Assembly: GCF_001659605.2 (NCBI RefSeq)
Contig: NC_035168.2
Location: 1,458,912 to 1,522,911, forward strand
Direction: 5' to 3'
Length of the DNA stretch: 64,000 nucleotides
Source of the DNA: Manihot esculenta
Taxonomy: Eukaryota > Streptophyta > Magnoliopsida > Malpighiales > Euphorbiaceae
Of this stretch, positions 33,270 to 47,815 are shown piece by piece. The notes below the pieces were generated by a model. The model was not told the origin of the DNA, made no database searches, and worked only from the letters and a program-made list of their open reading frames with translations. Position 1 is the first letter of the stretch. Every line of letters begins with the position of its first letter. The translations under genes were made by a program, and so were the position numbers.

Positions 33270-36200
33270 TTAATAGCGGTGTATCAATTGCTTGTACGCC
33301 TCCTTGTTCTTCGAGTAGTGGTCAATCTCCGCCTGCAAAAACCAATCATGCTCATCAGCATAATTTGCATTGAGAATAGTAGTCTTGACCCGGAACCAGG
33401 TTTAGATTTAATCAAACTAAGACCAGAGGTCATCCAATCCTGATCCTCCTGAACTGCTGAATGAAAACTGGGCCCGGAACGAACCCCTTAGAGAAAGTGT
33501 TACATTAAACATTTTTTACAGATGAAACAAAAACTTCGTGATCAAAACCGGACCAATTGCTGGTTGTACTGGCTGAACCATGGTGTTAAAAAGTTGGATG
33601 GTTAGTGAAAAAAAAAGGGCAAAATGAATGTAATCGGGCAATTTTCCATCAAATTGCACTGTAAGTTTATTTTTATTTTTATTTTTTTATATATATTTTT
33701 AACTTCCAAATCATAACTAAAGTCAGCCTAAGGTTCTGAAACTGACTGAATATTAGTGCATCTATGACTCTGGCTCAAGTTTCAATCAGATGACAAAGTT
33801 TCACACAAGCTGTTCTAATCTTAGTAGAAACTTGATTGACTACAAATAAGACTGAGAATCACTTAAATAGAAACAAATGAACAGGCTTAGAGGAGTCAAT
33901 GTTATGGAAATTGCTTAAAGAGTTATAGAAGCAATGCTAATGCCACACATGAATACTACTAAAGCTCATAAAATCATTTAAAAGCATATCTTGAACATAC
34001 CTTGCGTACTCCTTTTATAGCAATCATAAGCTTTTTCCCGAGTAGATCCTCCAAGACATCGTCTTTCTTCAGAGCTTCTAGAGACTCAGAAAGTGATTTG
34101 GGCAATCTATTTAGTTTTCCATCCAAGTAAGAAGGATTGGTGTCTGTTTTTGTTTTGAAAAGAAAAAAGATTCATCAAGCTGAAAGGAAAATTTTGAGCA
34201 ACATAATTTTGCAGCATTAACTATCAAAGAACACAGAAGTTGAGCTGCAAAGTCAGTTAATAGAACATCTAGAGAACAGCATATTCAATCAAAAGTTATT
34301 CTTATTCCTTTAATTTTTGACAGAATCATAAAACTTTTAGTTTTCTCACAAAGGTAAAAGGGCCTTCAAAGAGTGCACTTGGAGCATGAACAATAAAAAT
34401 GAGTGGCATTGATATATGAAAATGCCACAAGGACAAAGAATGGCAGAAAATGATGGGCCAAGTGATAGGAGGGGAAAAGACTGATGGCCTATAATCAATT
34501 AAATACATTGTAAATTTAGCAAAATGATATAACAAAATTCAATGGTAACTCTGAGCTGCATTAAGAAAAAAAAAATACAAGAAAGCACCATATGAAAGGT
34601 AAATAACACAAAAACAGATTTCAATCCTGATAATGCCTTGAATGCTATTGAAATGCAAAACTGTTTGGCGTGTATAACACACCAACTTTACTCCTGTCCA
34701 TTATTGCATTAGCCATTAGGTATCAGCCTAGATCCATGAAATTCACATGTTGAAACAAGACCGCATTACAGTAAACTGTTCACATAGAATTAAACCTAAC
34801 AGAATATTATCATCTGCTAATTGCATGGTGCATCTATGAATCGTAAACTCAAATAAAAACTTACCAATGATGTACTAATTTGAATAAATTTCCAACACAT
34901 TGAATCATCAGAGATATAATCTTACCAACAGGTGCAGGCAGAGAAAGATGCCTTCTGAGGCCATCAATGCCTGCTGCAAGTACAGCAGCCAAGCCCAAGT
35001 ATGGATTTGCACATCCATCAAAAGATTTAATTTCAAAGTTGCTAACAAGACCGTCCTTGATCCCAGGTGGGCAAGCAGTTCTTATTGGAGCTTCCCTGTT
35101 TTCTTTTCCCCAGCACTGGTATGCCCCACTCCATGTGTTGGGTTGTATTCGATCATAGCTACAAAAAGTGGCAATTGCATGGGCACATTAATTATGATAG
35201 TTGGCAAAAGCAAATTTCAATCGAGCATGCAGGCAATGCCACGGAGAACCTACTAGATGTAATGTCCAATATGCAACTGTTTCCACAATTTGTACATCAA
35301 AGAAAGTTCAGAAATACAATCATGTATACCATTTATTTTAGCAACTGTCTGTCGAATCTCACTCAAGTCGAACCCAGTAAGCAAAAATACTTATGCAAGA
35401 AGCCTAAAGCCCCAGCCAATTAATTCTCTATATCATGTATTTTTGTAGATAATGATGGAAAAAAATAATTAGGAATAGTAAAAAGAATTAACACTATCAT
35501 CAAATTTAAAAGAAACCTATTTGGAACTGGTGCTGTGAAAGCCAAAATTGAAGGAAGATGATGTAGAACCCCTGCCATAAACTCCTCACCAACAGTTGAA
35601 ATTCCATGCCTACTGGAACCACCAGATGCAATAAAAACATTTTCTCCATTCTGCCACAAGCTGATATGAACATGGGATCCAGAACCAATGTCATCCAGTG
35701 CATACCTAAGCAAAATGCAGAGCAATTCATTTATTCATCTCACAAATAAGAGGAAAATAAGTTCTACTTTCTAAAAGCAAACTAGAGAAATAATACTTAA
35801 CAATACAAGGTTAGCTAAATGATTAGACAAACTTACAAGTTACAAAATCAAATGATTATTCACATTTATCGGGAAGATTTTTGCACAAAACATGATGTAG
35901 CTTATCAACAAAAGGGGCATGTAAAGACCAGCCATTTTCCCAAAAAAAAAAAAAACTAAAATCAGCTGTAATCACCAAACATACACAGTAAAATATGCAT
36001 TAGAATAAAATATCCATCCATAAATGGGCCTGGGATTAAAATGGAATTGTCATTTTTAAATCCATAGACATCTCTCTATGAGCATCTTCTCCCAAAAACT
36101 CCAACTGGACATGTCTTTTCTCATTTTATTTTGTACAATATTATAGATCAAGAAAGCATGAAAAGTTATCAATTTTAAGACAAAATCATGGGCCTACTTA

Positions 36201-39200
36201 GGTACAAAACTTGCTAGTAGTCCGTGTTTCCTTGCAATAGCCCTAATAACCTCTCTGGTAAAGATCAGGTTGTCAGCAGAGTGTGTACATGCTGTGTGCC
36301 CCAAGGCCATTTCAAACTGGCCTTTCCCAGCTTCTGCATGTAACTGCAACAGTTTTAAAAGCCAAGGAATCAACAAAGGCAGAAAATATGCAAATTAGAT
36401 CGCGAAACATATACGCATGAGAGAGAGGAAAAGAGAACTTGAAAACAAATAATTGAACCAGAAAAAAAAATATTCTTCTTTGGGTCAATAAGTCAAGTCA
36501 AAAGCACATTAAGATTTTCAATTTTGATCACTTTTTCGATTCAGAATAAAGAGGTATGCATTGCAGTTAGAAGTTTCCCGGCTAATCAAGTTATGGAAGA
36601 CCAACTATTATTGCTCTTGGTTTACCAGTATACATAATTGAGAAAATATGTGAATAAGAAATTAATGCATAAAAATGTAAATATCAGCAAATCATGAACC
36701 AAAAGCCAAAACCATCAATGGAGTTATGGTTTTGAAGACGCCAATTTGATTCCAGTTGAGCAAGTGGTCAATATTAAGCTACATGAAAAATGAACCATTG
36801 GTTCCATTAATCTCAACTACAAGCTCTTTTGACTTTTGAAAGCATGCATACATAAACCAACACAAGACTATGAATTGATGTTTGCTAACATATCTCTACC
36901 CCTCTCTCTCTCAATCAATTTATCAAAGTAACCTGTGATTGAGAGTCTGAGACAAGCCAAGCAACATCCAAATTAATTTTACTTGGCAGTAAGCACATTA
37001 TTACTTCCCAAATTTTGAATGTAATATCAACAGTATTTTGAGTTTTCAACTAAACCTGCTCCACGATAATATTTAATGATTGAAGCGCAGAAACAACTTC
37101 ATGAAATATAGGGGCAGCAGAATCATATCCTGATGCAGAGCAATACGGTGCTGAGTCAATTGGCACCCATTCTTCTTTCCCTTCCCTGCAAAAACGTATG
37201 GCTTAGGTTTAGTAATATTTTCCACAGCCCGTTTTCATGCTTTAAGGATATCAGCTTCATACTTCGCCACATGCTTTAAGAGCACAAACTCATTTTCAAA
37301 TCCTGCATTCATTACCTGAAAATATGACATTAGAAATTCAGAAAAATACCATAAAATATGACATTAGAATTTCAGAAAATAGCATAAAACATAACTCTGC
37401 ATGCTATCAATTGCAAGAGTATTAAGATACAAAATATCTGACTTACCAAGTTAAATTCTTCTTTCAGAACCTTTGAAACCCTTCGTAAGGCCTCCCTTGG
37501 GCAATACTCCCATGCTTCACCAGGTCTAAGATGCATGTCAGCCAAAACCATTTCCTCCACTTCCATCCTATTGCAAAAGGATATCGCATCGATTCAATTA
37601 GGTGAACTAACAAAAATATATGGATAATCAATTGAATATAAGAACCATGCCTAAGCGAGCCAAGCCTGATTTTCTAGTTTCTCAAACGTAACTTTAAGTG
37701 CGTGTGTATATATATATATACAAAGTAAAATCTTATGTCATAGTTGATTGTACGCATATGGTCCAGATTAGAACTACTGATTGTTAAATCTTTTACCAGT
37801 GGAGCATTTTCACAGAAGATTATAGAACCTGGTGTTGTCAATTTTTCATATGAAAAAATGAGAAAAAATATTTGCAGTAAAACCTTGATTACTCCAGTCA
37901 TTTCACACCTACTCATAGGCCTATTTTGAGAGAGGCTGTGTATGCAGTACAAGGAGATTAACATCAGAATATTTCAAGTTGGTGATGCTAAGGAAACTAA
38001 GAATGTGGAGCTAGGGAGAAATCGTCTTTCTGGAAGGCTTAAACCAAACATTTGATCTGGTCTCTGTGCATGTTTGTGCATAGATATGTTCCATTTCTTT
38101 TCATTTCCACGCATTATCTTTATTAGATAGTGAAAATGTAGAGCATTAGCAAGTCTCATAGTTGCAACAAAAAATTGAAAAAGAGAATACGAAACAGGTA
38201 GAAATAATTGATATTTGATAGTGTAAGAGGCCAGTGAAATTCCTTGAGCTACAAATAGTACCATGGGATTCTCCGTTTAGTTGTTAAATCAGGCATCAGT
38301 CTAATCTCACCCACTCCAGTCAGATTAGTTTCATCTGCTGGACCATCAACAGATGAAGTCATTGCCATACTCGCAAAAGTCAAACCAATACCATTTTTCT
38401 TCACAACATCGTTGAAGCGTCTTAAAGGAACAACCTGAAAAGATAAATCACATTGAAAAAAGAAATCAAATGAAATAGAGCTAACTTAGGAATAACAAAC
38501 AAAGTGCAAGCATCTAGAATTGTCTCAAGTTTCCATATATATGAGACCAAAATAGTCTGGGACAAATTTTTCCTAATGAAGTACTCCAATGGAACCACAA
38601 TTGGAACAATCAAGCCAAGGAAGAAAATTTTAAAGAAAAAACACTTACACGGCATCTATGTTGTCCCGATGCATCAACCCATAGGATACGAACAAGTGAA
38701 ACACCATTGTCCAAAGAACTATTGTCAATGTTCATAGAGTTCCAAGATAAAATATCCTTCGAATTAAATGCTTTTGCATCTATATTAATCTTGTATAACT
38801 TAATTGCATTTCGTGCTAAGATGTCTTTAGCTGCTTCAATAGCTTCATCAACTGTGAGGTCACCATCACAGCATGCATCACGTAGCACAGAAAAAATGAT
38901 TTCACGTGTTTTTTTTGCACCTATAAAAACAAGAAGCAAAAGTTTGAAACAATGTTCTTTGTAGCTAACATGCTTATTGGAAATACAAGAAAACAATGAG
39001 TTTGAAAAAATAAATGTCCATTGTCCATCTGTCTATTAACTTCATATTTAATAAACAAGTAATATGGATACTATTCTCATGCTTCCATATGTTCATTTTT
39101 CTGGGGTTTATTTTAATAGAAACAATGGGGATGATATGTGCAGTTTCGATGTGTTAGGAATGAGGACCAAAATCCACAACCTTTGAGAGTCTACTATAGG

Positions 39201-42200
39201 AAGAATTATAGGAAGAATAATGATTCTATAAGGGGACCACTGGAAGGGAATAAATTGGAGGTTTCGCTTAGAGGGAGTTGCAGGTGGTAGTCCACAGGGC
39301 CCCTAAATCATCATTAAATCATCTACCAGCTACAAATAAGAGTTTCTCAGTTGTTATAGGCATCTTGGATAATTTCTTGTAAATTCAGCAATGCTAGCTC
39401 GAGCTAGTTTGGGAATTTCTCCAGAATCCTTTATTTCCTTTGTGGATTTGCTGGTTTAGAGAGAAGAGAGTCATCATATTGCTGTGTTGATCTATTGTAA
39501 CTCAGTCATTGTTACAGTGAAATCCATATGGCAAAATCCATCGTAAAATCAGTCACTAATAACTGTAGGCATAGTAAAATAGTTTAGTTGTAAGCAATGG
39601 AGAATGTCAGCATGTAGAGAAACAGAAACACAAAGAGAAGCAGAATTTAGTGTCTGGTCCCATTTATATGGTGAGGAGCAATGGACACATGCAAAGCACT
39701 CAGAAAATCAAGTGAGATTTTGAGATCAATATAAGCATTATCAAGATTGAATGTCATATTGTATCAGTTCACCAGAACTTGAACAAACCTAAGTAGTGTG
39801 TTTCAGGAAATGCGTAGCCATCAGTGCTGAACATAACCTGCAAGTTTATTTATGTTTAGCATCAAAAGTCATTAGCAGCAATGAAACAAATATGCCAGCA
39901 TGAAAACACACGAAGCACTGGACAACTTAGTATAAATCAATTACAGAATCAATAGACAACTTCTAAAAATACACACAGTGACGCACATTTAATAGCTAAT
40001 TAATACTCCGTCTGTTCCACAAAAGTTTGCCCCTGCTTTTCGGGATGTTCCAAAATATGTGCAGATTTTCATAAAGTTAAAATATTTCAGAGTGGTTCTC
40101 CTATTCAAACCACCATTAGTTTTGAAATTAATTGTAACTTGTATATTTTCAACTTGCAAGGCAAATGACTCCCAATAAAGAGAAAGATGCCCATTTTTCA
40201 GAATATAATGAGGGGCAAGCGAGCAAGAATGGAATGAAAAATGCGAGTTGGCATAGCATTAATTATGTTTTCCTAAACAACAAGAAAAATAGAGAGCAAC
40301 AAGATCTTTTGGGACTGAGGGAGTACTAGAAGTCGCAGATGCCTGCACTTCTATTGTCCATAGAGATAGAAGTTAGAACACTAGAAGAAAACAACATTCA
40401 TTTGTCAGATATCAGAAAAAGAAGTCTAATTATGCTATGGTTTTTAGAAGAAAATCGAGCAAGAACTTCCACAAAACAAATTGAAAAGATTATCTTCTAT
40501 TGAGATTGTAATCACCTTATTGATTGGAGCAAGCTCCAGAAGTTCTTTGAGTGAAGATATCATCCCGTGGACACTAAGTTTAGGAACTGCCAAGCCAAAG
40601 TCAAGGTACACCTGAAAGCAAAAAGATTTAAGCAAAGTGAATGACAAGACTTGAATACATGAGTAGAAAATAAATGTCATAAATAGAAGGGATGTTAACA
40701 TCATAAATACATGGACAAAGAGTAAAGAGATTCACTACCTGAGGATAAACTGAGGCTAGATATGATGCTTCCTTTGAAAAAGGATATGATGCATGCAAAA
40801 GAACGATACGACAATTGGAAAATCTCTCATCCTCAAGAAGCATTCGGAGATGAAGGGGATTGGACAATCTTAGATCCAAATCTTTGTCCCCAAAACTAAA
40901 TGTGAGAGGAAACAGTAATGCAAAAAAAATAATAATAAAAAGAAAAATAGAAGATCAGGAATACTGAAACGATATACAGAAAGACAAATGCTCTCTATGG
41001 TAGCTAAATGTAGGACAAATAAAGGTAACTTGGATCCTAAGGACTTGTCAGGAAATTCTCAGAGGCAGACCAACTTGAGGCCGGTCCTCTTCTCTCTGAC
41101 GTGGATGCCCAATGTTTTTTTTTTTTTTTGCCAGAGTTAAGAGTGCCAAATGTTGAAATTATTCCACTTCAAACAACTTAAGCCCAGGTTTAATTTCACT
41201 TAAGCACACTTTCATGAATGACAGACATTTAAAATTAACTTCGGCAGATGACAGCAACTTTAATCAGCTGCACAGACACCTTATGTCCAAGTTTCCAATT
41301 CCTTTTTCCCACACCTCTCAGACATCAATATGAGCATAATGTGAACTTAACAACTCAAAAATTTTAATGTACCCTGTGTGTATCTGCATGGGCAAGTCGA
41401 ACTGTAGAGCAACCTCCAAACTATGTGTGAAAATATGGTCAATAAAGCTTTTATTTATTATGCGAACAGGTCTGCCAGCTGGAAAAAGGAATTGTTAAAT
41501 ATAACTTGAGATAGGACCAGAAAAAATTACCAATCCATGTATAATGCTTACCATGTAAAACTTCAGCAAGACCTTCCTCAGCATCTTTTCTAGTAACATT
41601 TGTATTGATTTCTAGGCCACTACGATATGCAGCTATGCTTTTCAAGCCAACTATTTTATCAGCAGATGTAATAAACTGTAAGGAATTAACTAAAACAGAG
41701 CAGCACTTCTTATTACAAAGAGAATAAGGGTATCAGGAAATAATCACAAGTAATTGAAAGGATATGACCTCAAGTTCTCCATAAAGGTTTCAGTGAACTT
41801 ATCCAATGTCCAAGTTGATCCATCTAGCAACTCCTAAAAAGTACCAAAAAATATCTTATGAAAAATTTAATTGAAAGGACAGAGAAAATTGATGGCTGCA
41901 GTTATGGAATGCTAATATGTCAATAGGAAGAGCTTTTGTTTTTTCCAAAGTTAGAAATAGAAGCACACATGTTTGAAGAGTTGTAAAAATATCAGAATCC
42001 ACTAAAAAGGGGAAAAGAAGCCACAATGGCTCATTATTAATTTCTGTCTTTAGATCATAGGTGAACATGAAAAGTTCTATAAACCTGGTCTGATTAAAGC
42101 TTCCATACCATTACCGTAATAATTTTCTTGAAATTCTACATGCTCAAATTACTAGAGAATTAGATCAGGCAAAGGCAAATAAAACTGTGACCTTTTCTCT

Positions 42201-43344
42201 CACTCTTGCAGTTGTTAGCTGTTATGGAAATTGGATATCAAAATGGATTCAAAATACAAATAGAAAATTTCAACCAGCTGAGAAATAAAGCAAAACCCAG
42301 TATTAGTTCCCATTGAAGTTGATGAGCATACAAATTTAATGACGAATGAAATGAGATAAAAAGCACAATGTGATCCAGCAATTTTTGCAACAATATTTTG
42401 GTCATGCTTGCAATAACCATAATCACAAATGAAATTTATGCAAAGCAAAAAGAAATAAGAAAAACAACTTACTTTATCCAGAATTGCTTCAGCCAAGCGT
42501 TCAATTCGCAGTATTCTACCAACAAATGGAGTGAAATTCTTATGCCACTGAACATCATGCATCTTGTCCAACTTCAATCCATCATCAATGAGAACTGCAG
42601 AGATTCCTGCAGCTTTAAAGCATTTAACCATAATGGACTCCAAACCTGAAGATATGCGATGCTCTTCAACAACTTGCAAGGAATTCTCACAGCCATATAA
42701 TTCAGCTACTTCCCTCAAATTCCTCTTCCATGACAAATAACACTTCAATCAGGATTCAGGACGGAAGCCACAAAGCCAGATTTCCAAAATCACAAAACAT
42801 ATTCACGTATTTCAAAAGATTCATTGAAAAACAGCCCATCGAACTCTTAAATAATTGAGAAAATACCAATTTTCCGCGTACACTTTAACAAAATATCATA
42901 TAACAAAAAATTAAATAAACAAACGAAACGCCTAGTAAGCAAATAAATGAGTTTTTTTAATTGGAGTTCAAAATATAAAAGAAACAAACCAAGGAATTTC
43001 ATCTGCGCCAAAAGCAAAAGGTGCGCACATGACAATCATATACTACATTCAACGAGCAGAAACTAAACAAAACATGGCGAACCATAACCGAATTAAACCC
43101 AAAATTAACAAGTCGTTAAGCAAATGAAAGCAAACCTAGAGACTAAACCAACGAGTACAGAAATATACAAAAACAAAGATACCTTGAAGGAGAGAGAGTG
43201 AGGAGCGAAGGATAAGGCCTCGCCGGCAGCTTCAGAGAAGGCATTGATGAAAGGGAAGGAGGAATCAAGAGCGACGATGTTGTGAGCGTGAGCGTCGACC
43301 ATCATAACCTCCTCTATCGCCTGTCTGAGCTCTTCAAACTCCAT
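33270..43344 (-). CDS. NodGS: NodGS/FluG-like protein, copy 2, 18 exons, 842 aa
   Basis: Exons: 43183-43344, 42473-42724, 41766-41833, 41552-41667, 41373-41478, 40739-40895, 40516-40611, 39789-39837, 38649-38920, 38262-38434, 37447-37567, 37263-37315, 37056-37185, 36198-36343, 35517-35705, 34926-35158, 34001-34143, 33270-33332 (2,529 nt, open). Every exon has the same length as in copy 1 except exon 15, one codon longer (ASGGSSRHG against ASGSSRHG). Domain signatures are kept: VDAHAHN, GFGDKDLDLRLSNPLHLR, LHAEAGKGQFE, GSGSHVHISLWQNG, NTWSGAYQCWGKENREAP. Exon 15 keeps Trp in SLWQNG where copy 1 has Cys. Both genes look functional by sequence. The gene is 2.4 kb shorter than copy 1 because it lacks the intron 5, 7 and 10 inserts. 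Sub- or neofunctionalisation is possible but not shown. Confidence 0.93.
34150..34760. other. About 0.6 kb of intron 16 found only in NodGS copy 2
   Basis: Intron 16 is 782 nt here and 196 nt in copy 1; both resume at ACAGTAAACTGTTCACATAGAA. No terminal repeats seen, so a deletion in copy 1 is as likely as an insertion here. Confidence 0.5.
41668..41765 (-). other. U12-type AT-AC intron (intron 3 of NodGS copy 2)
   Basis: 98 nt, the same length as in copy 1, with donor ATATCCTTTC, TTCCTTAC near the 3' end and terminal AC. Read-through from the exon meets TGA within nine codons, so splicing is required, and only the AT-AC join restores RS-SADKIVGLKS. Confidence 0.87.
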
Positions 43345-43363
43345 TTTCACGGCTCAATAAACT

Positions 43364-43500
43364 TCAGCTCTCAGTCTCAGTCTCAATCTCAATCCTACAC
43401 TCTGTGGACGGATGGTTTAGAGATGAAGCTATGGAACTGGTTTGGTCAAAAGAATGAAGCGGCAAAGTCAATGCGCATCCGTAACCGTAACCGTAACGTA
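43364..43500. repeat. Short-period repeats in the leader/promoter of NodGS copy 2
   Basis: TCTCAG/TCTCAA hexamers at about 43366-43395, and CCGTAA three times at about 43480-43498, where copy 1 has a single CCGTAA. These are local expansions that arose after the duplication. Confidence 0.6.
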
Positions 43501-43855
43501 GCATTTATGGAAAGCACATAGAGTATTATTACCACGGAATTGCATTACAAAATAGAACTAATTAAATAGAAGCATAAAGGTAAGAGATGACCAGATTATC
43601 AAGCTAGAGAAGTACAACTCAACTCGAGCGATTATTTAATATTTTAATTTTAATTTTAATTGATGATAATATAAAATTAAAAAATAAAATTTAATATTTT
43701 TATTCATATTTTATAATTTAGAGTTAAATTTAATTTGTATCCATTAGATGAGATCTGTTTACAGATTTTAGGAATTAAACGTATAAAAATAATAATTTTG
43801 AAAATCTCAAAATGAGATATGATCTAAAATTTAATTTGTTTCATTATTTTATTTC

Positions 43856-43918
43856 GTTCTGGGTACTAGAAATTGACCAGTTCTGGGTACTAGAAATTGA
43901 CCAGTTCTGGGTACTGGT
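43856..43918. repeat. 24-bp tandem repeat (2.6 copies) upstream of NodGS copy 2
   Basis: Units of GTTCTGGGTACTAGAAATTG plus ACCA occur at 43856-43879 and 43880-43903, followed by a partial unit to 43918. Absent from the matching region of copy 1. Confidence 0.8.
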
Positions 43919-44122
43919 TGTCTATTGGGAAACTCAATAACGGCGTTCATGGAGTTTGCCCACCGAACGCGCATTTATCGCCTGCTGTCTATTTCTAGAG
44001 AAATACGTGCAACGGTAATACGTGGATGAGATTGCTGGCTAGGGTGACAGCGGGTAATCTGGCAAAAATCGCTCTATGCGTATCAAATTAATATTTTCAA
44101 TTTTTAATTCTGTCTGAAATTA

Positions 44123-47100
44123 ATTACCATTATTGTTATCATTCAAATAATACTCAAATTTGTTTAATTTGATATATCTAAATTAATAATCAATATAAAA
44201 ATGTACTTTTATTTATAATTTTTATATCAAAATTCATATTCTGAAATATTTAAATTATTTTCTAAATTATAATATATAAAAAAATATAATCATTGTCAAT
44301 ATATATTATATTCAATAGTTAATTATATAAACTGATGCAGTGACTGTTATCAATACATAATTTTTTTTTCATATTTTATTGTTAAATTTAAATTTAAAAA
44401 TTAAATTTGGTATCTTTCTATGTATTATATAATTTATAAATTAATTTGACATTTTTTCCATTTGAATATATAAGTTTCAATTACATTTGATTTTTTTTTC
44501 TTAATGATCAATATATTGTCTCTAGGGCGTTTGGACCTGGGTAGTTTCGGTCTTTGAATTTTAGGAAGAAATTTCTTTTAACCGGTTGTTTTTGTTTTCT
44601 TTATTTGCATGTTGATCTTCTTGTTCTTTTTATTTATCATGGGTTTATTGATAACTTGATCCATTTTTTTTCCGTTTTCCTTTGTTGGTAGATCTATTAG
44701 TTTGATTATTATCTGATTGTGCTGTAAGTTTGAAACTGTTTTTTTTGGTGTTTCTAGGACCGACAATGAACTAAGCTCATTTTGAGAATAATGAATTCTT
44801 TTGCTTGTATTATGATAATTAATAAGAACGAATTAATATATTTTAGAGCATTTAGTCTCTTTAAGGTCAAAAGTATAAAAAGCAATCTCTCATTATCTAT
44901 TTTTATTTTTGTTAATTATAAATATGCTTTCTTTCTTTTTCGCTTTATTTCTTTTATTTCTCTGGTTAATTTAGGATATATGTGGAAAAAATTTTATTTG
45001 AAATCATAATGTTATTTATTATTGATTGTTTTACGTTTTCTATATTTTAATTTTCTTTCATGGGACAATGAGACTGAAGGAGGCTAAAACGATGGTAAGA
45101 GCATTTCTTAGATTTCAATTTTCTTATGACTGATGGATCTTATTTAAGGTTTAAGATATAGATTTTTTTTTATGAAGATTTATTTGAATGAGTTGAATTT
45201 TATAAAATTTTTCTTTTTCAAAGTTGAATTTTTAGATATATATTTTTTTAAGTAAAACTTATAGGCCTGTCTTTTTATCTCTAGCTAGATTTATGCAATG
45301 AAATTACCTTTGACAAAGAAGAAAAAAAAAATCTAAGTTCATTAATCAACTCATGTAATTTTATTTAATGTCGTGAATGCCCTCCAAATGGCTGTCAATG
45401 CTATCTAGTGGAGCGAATCGAAACCCATTGGAAAAAGCTGTAGTGTGCTGACTTAGTTTATTCAACTTAGAAGAGAGTGATTAAACGAGAAAAGAGGCAA
45501 TAAATAGAGGCATCACTGTCATTTATCAATAAATTAACAGAGATTGTGGAATTTAAGAAATTAATTGTTACCTAAAAATAATTCAAATAGGGACCAATTT
45601 TGAGATTTTATTAAATTTTGGATACTTACTGTAAATTACTTTTTTTAATTTTAATTTCATTTAATTCAACATTTTTTTTGTCAGAGTTGAGTAAAGTCAA
45701 ACAATGTATATTAATAGGTTATTTTTAAAAAATAATTTATTGGAACGTAAAGTATTAGCTTTTACGTCTTCTGATGTAAACTTTTTTTTTTTTAAATTAG
45801 GTTTTTAGAAATACTAGGAGTTGCCTAACCTAAATAATTTAATGTTTATTGCACTATCCATACGTTATTTCTATGGTCTACGATGCACTACTGTGAGGGA
45901 GTTGCATTTCAACGATCAAAGGTTATTTTTCAAAATATTACTTATTACTATATTTGATGATAAATTATTACCTAACCTAAATAATTATTTTTAGTATTCA
46001 TAATTAATAACGAAATCAACAATATTGTTACACGGAAATGTACCAGATAAGAGAAAAATAACAAAATTATTTAGATAGCCTAATTCAATTATTCAAGATG
46101 TGTATAATTTCGAGACATTTATTTAAATGATAATAATAAATGGTATTATAAAATTAATTTTTATTAAATTTTAATTTTTTATTTTTAATAATTTAAATTT
46201 TATATATTTTAATTTTTATTATTTTTACTGAATTTGAATATTTAATTTATTGAAATTTTTATTTATTTATAAAAATTGAGTTTGAGATTTTATTTCTTAA
46301 ATTTTAATGAAATTAAATTTTAAAAATTAAACTGTTGAATTTAAAAGATAGATGGATAAATATGTTAATTATGTAATATTTTATATATGAAATTATTTTT
46401 TTTCTTCAATTTTTTGAGAGAAAAATCTATAAATTTATAAAAATAAAATTTAAAGACTAAAGCGTTAAATTTTAGAAAAAATAATTTAATTATTTTTTCT
46501 ATCATTTTTTACGGAGCGATCTCTAACTATAACATAATTAAATTTCAGAGATAAAAGCGTTAGAGTTTTAAAAACGAATCTATTAATTATATTATATCTC
46601 TTAAAAATTAATTTTAACTTCCATCATGACATTTTAGTGGTGAAGTTACCATCTCAGTTTGATTTGGTAATATTTTAAGATTATAAAATAATTTCCCATA
46701 AAACACAACTAAATAATGCCAATAATCACAATAATGAAAAAAAAAATTACTTAATAACACAATGTGTAAAAATAATTAAGAAATTAAAATTAAATTTTAT
46801 CTCACATAATAAATCTTGATAGAACTCGGTTCTAATGCTAGCACTGACAAACAATAATGAAAATTAATAGTAAAATTTGACTTTGCATGGTAAATTATTG
46901 ATAAACTTGATTTTTAATATTATGATTGTGTAAATATTAAAAAATTAATGAAGTATCTTGTATAACATATTATTTGAATATAAATTAAAAAATAACTATA
47001 AATAATAGTTTAATTCGAATTAGAACAGAATCATAATTCTTAAAATATATTATATCAATGTTATATAAATGGAAAATATAATATAATTAAAGTTTATTTA

Positions 47101-47815
47101 TTTACAAAAAATAACTTAAATAATATTGTTAGTGAAAAATAACTTTTAACGAAATAATTTATTTTTAATTACTTAATTTTAATTTTAAAAAATTATTTAC
47201 AAATTTATATATAAGAGTTTTAATAAGTTTTTAAGGTATGAAAAATAATTTTTAAAAAAAATTGAAAGTCTTTTTTTTTTGAACTGGGTGAAAGTCATTT
47301 TTTAAAAATAATTTATCTTTTTTTATTTTTATTAATTAAATTTTTTGAGTGTTTAAATTATTAAAAAATATGAAAAATATTTTTTTGAAAAATATTATCC
47401 ATTTGTTCTAAATGAAATATAACCAACAAGGAAACTGAAAAAGAAAAAATGGCAATAAATCTCAGGTACTTCTAAATGCATACACAAAATATATATCTAA
47501 GTTGTGATTGTAGGATTATGATTATAAAATTTACCAAATTGAACTTTTTTGGCATAAATAAATTATATTTAAAATAAAAATAAAATTTTAGTTTTTAAAT
47601 TAAATAATAAATTTATAACAAAAGTAATATATATATATATGCATATATGGAAAGTAATTAAGCTAAAATAAACTGAAAAAATCCATAGGTCCCATAGATT
47701 AGAGTTTCAGTTTATTATCATATCCAATTAAAGTTGCCGTCATCCTTATATCAACTCATCTAAATTTCTTATTTCACAAACACACCATCTTCCATAGTCA
47801 AATCAGAAGATCAAA
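44123..47815. other. AT-rich intergenic DNA, no gene seen
   Basis: Frames at 44578-44766 and 44782-45009 are low-complexity and unrecognised. The slightly GC-richer patch at about 45365-45520 has no ORF. Confidence 0.5.

Noticed and set aside
44520..45010. Possible exons or a transposase remnant (frames 44578-44766 and 44782-45009)
   Set aside because: Low-complexity Lys/Ile/Phe-rich translations, no splice-bounded open structure and no recognisable motif.
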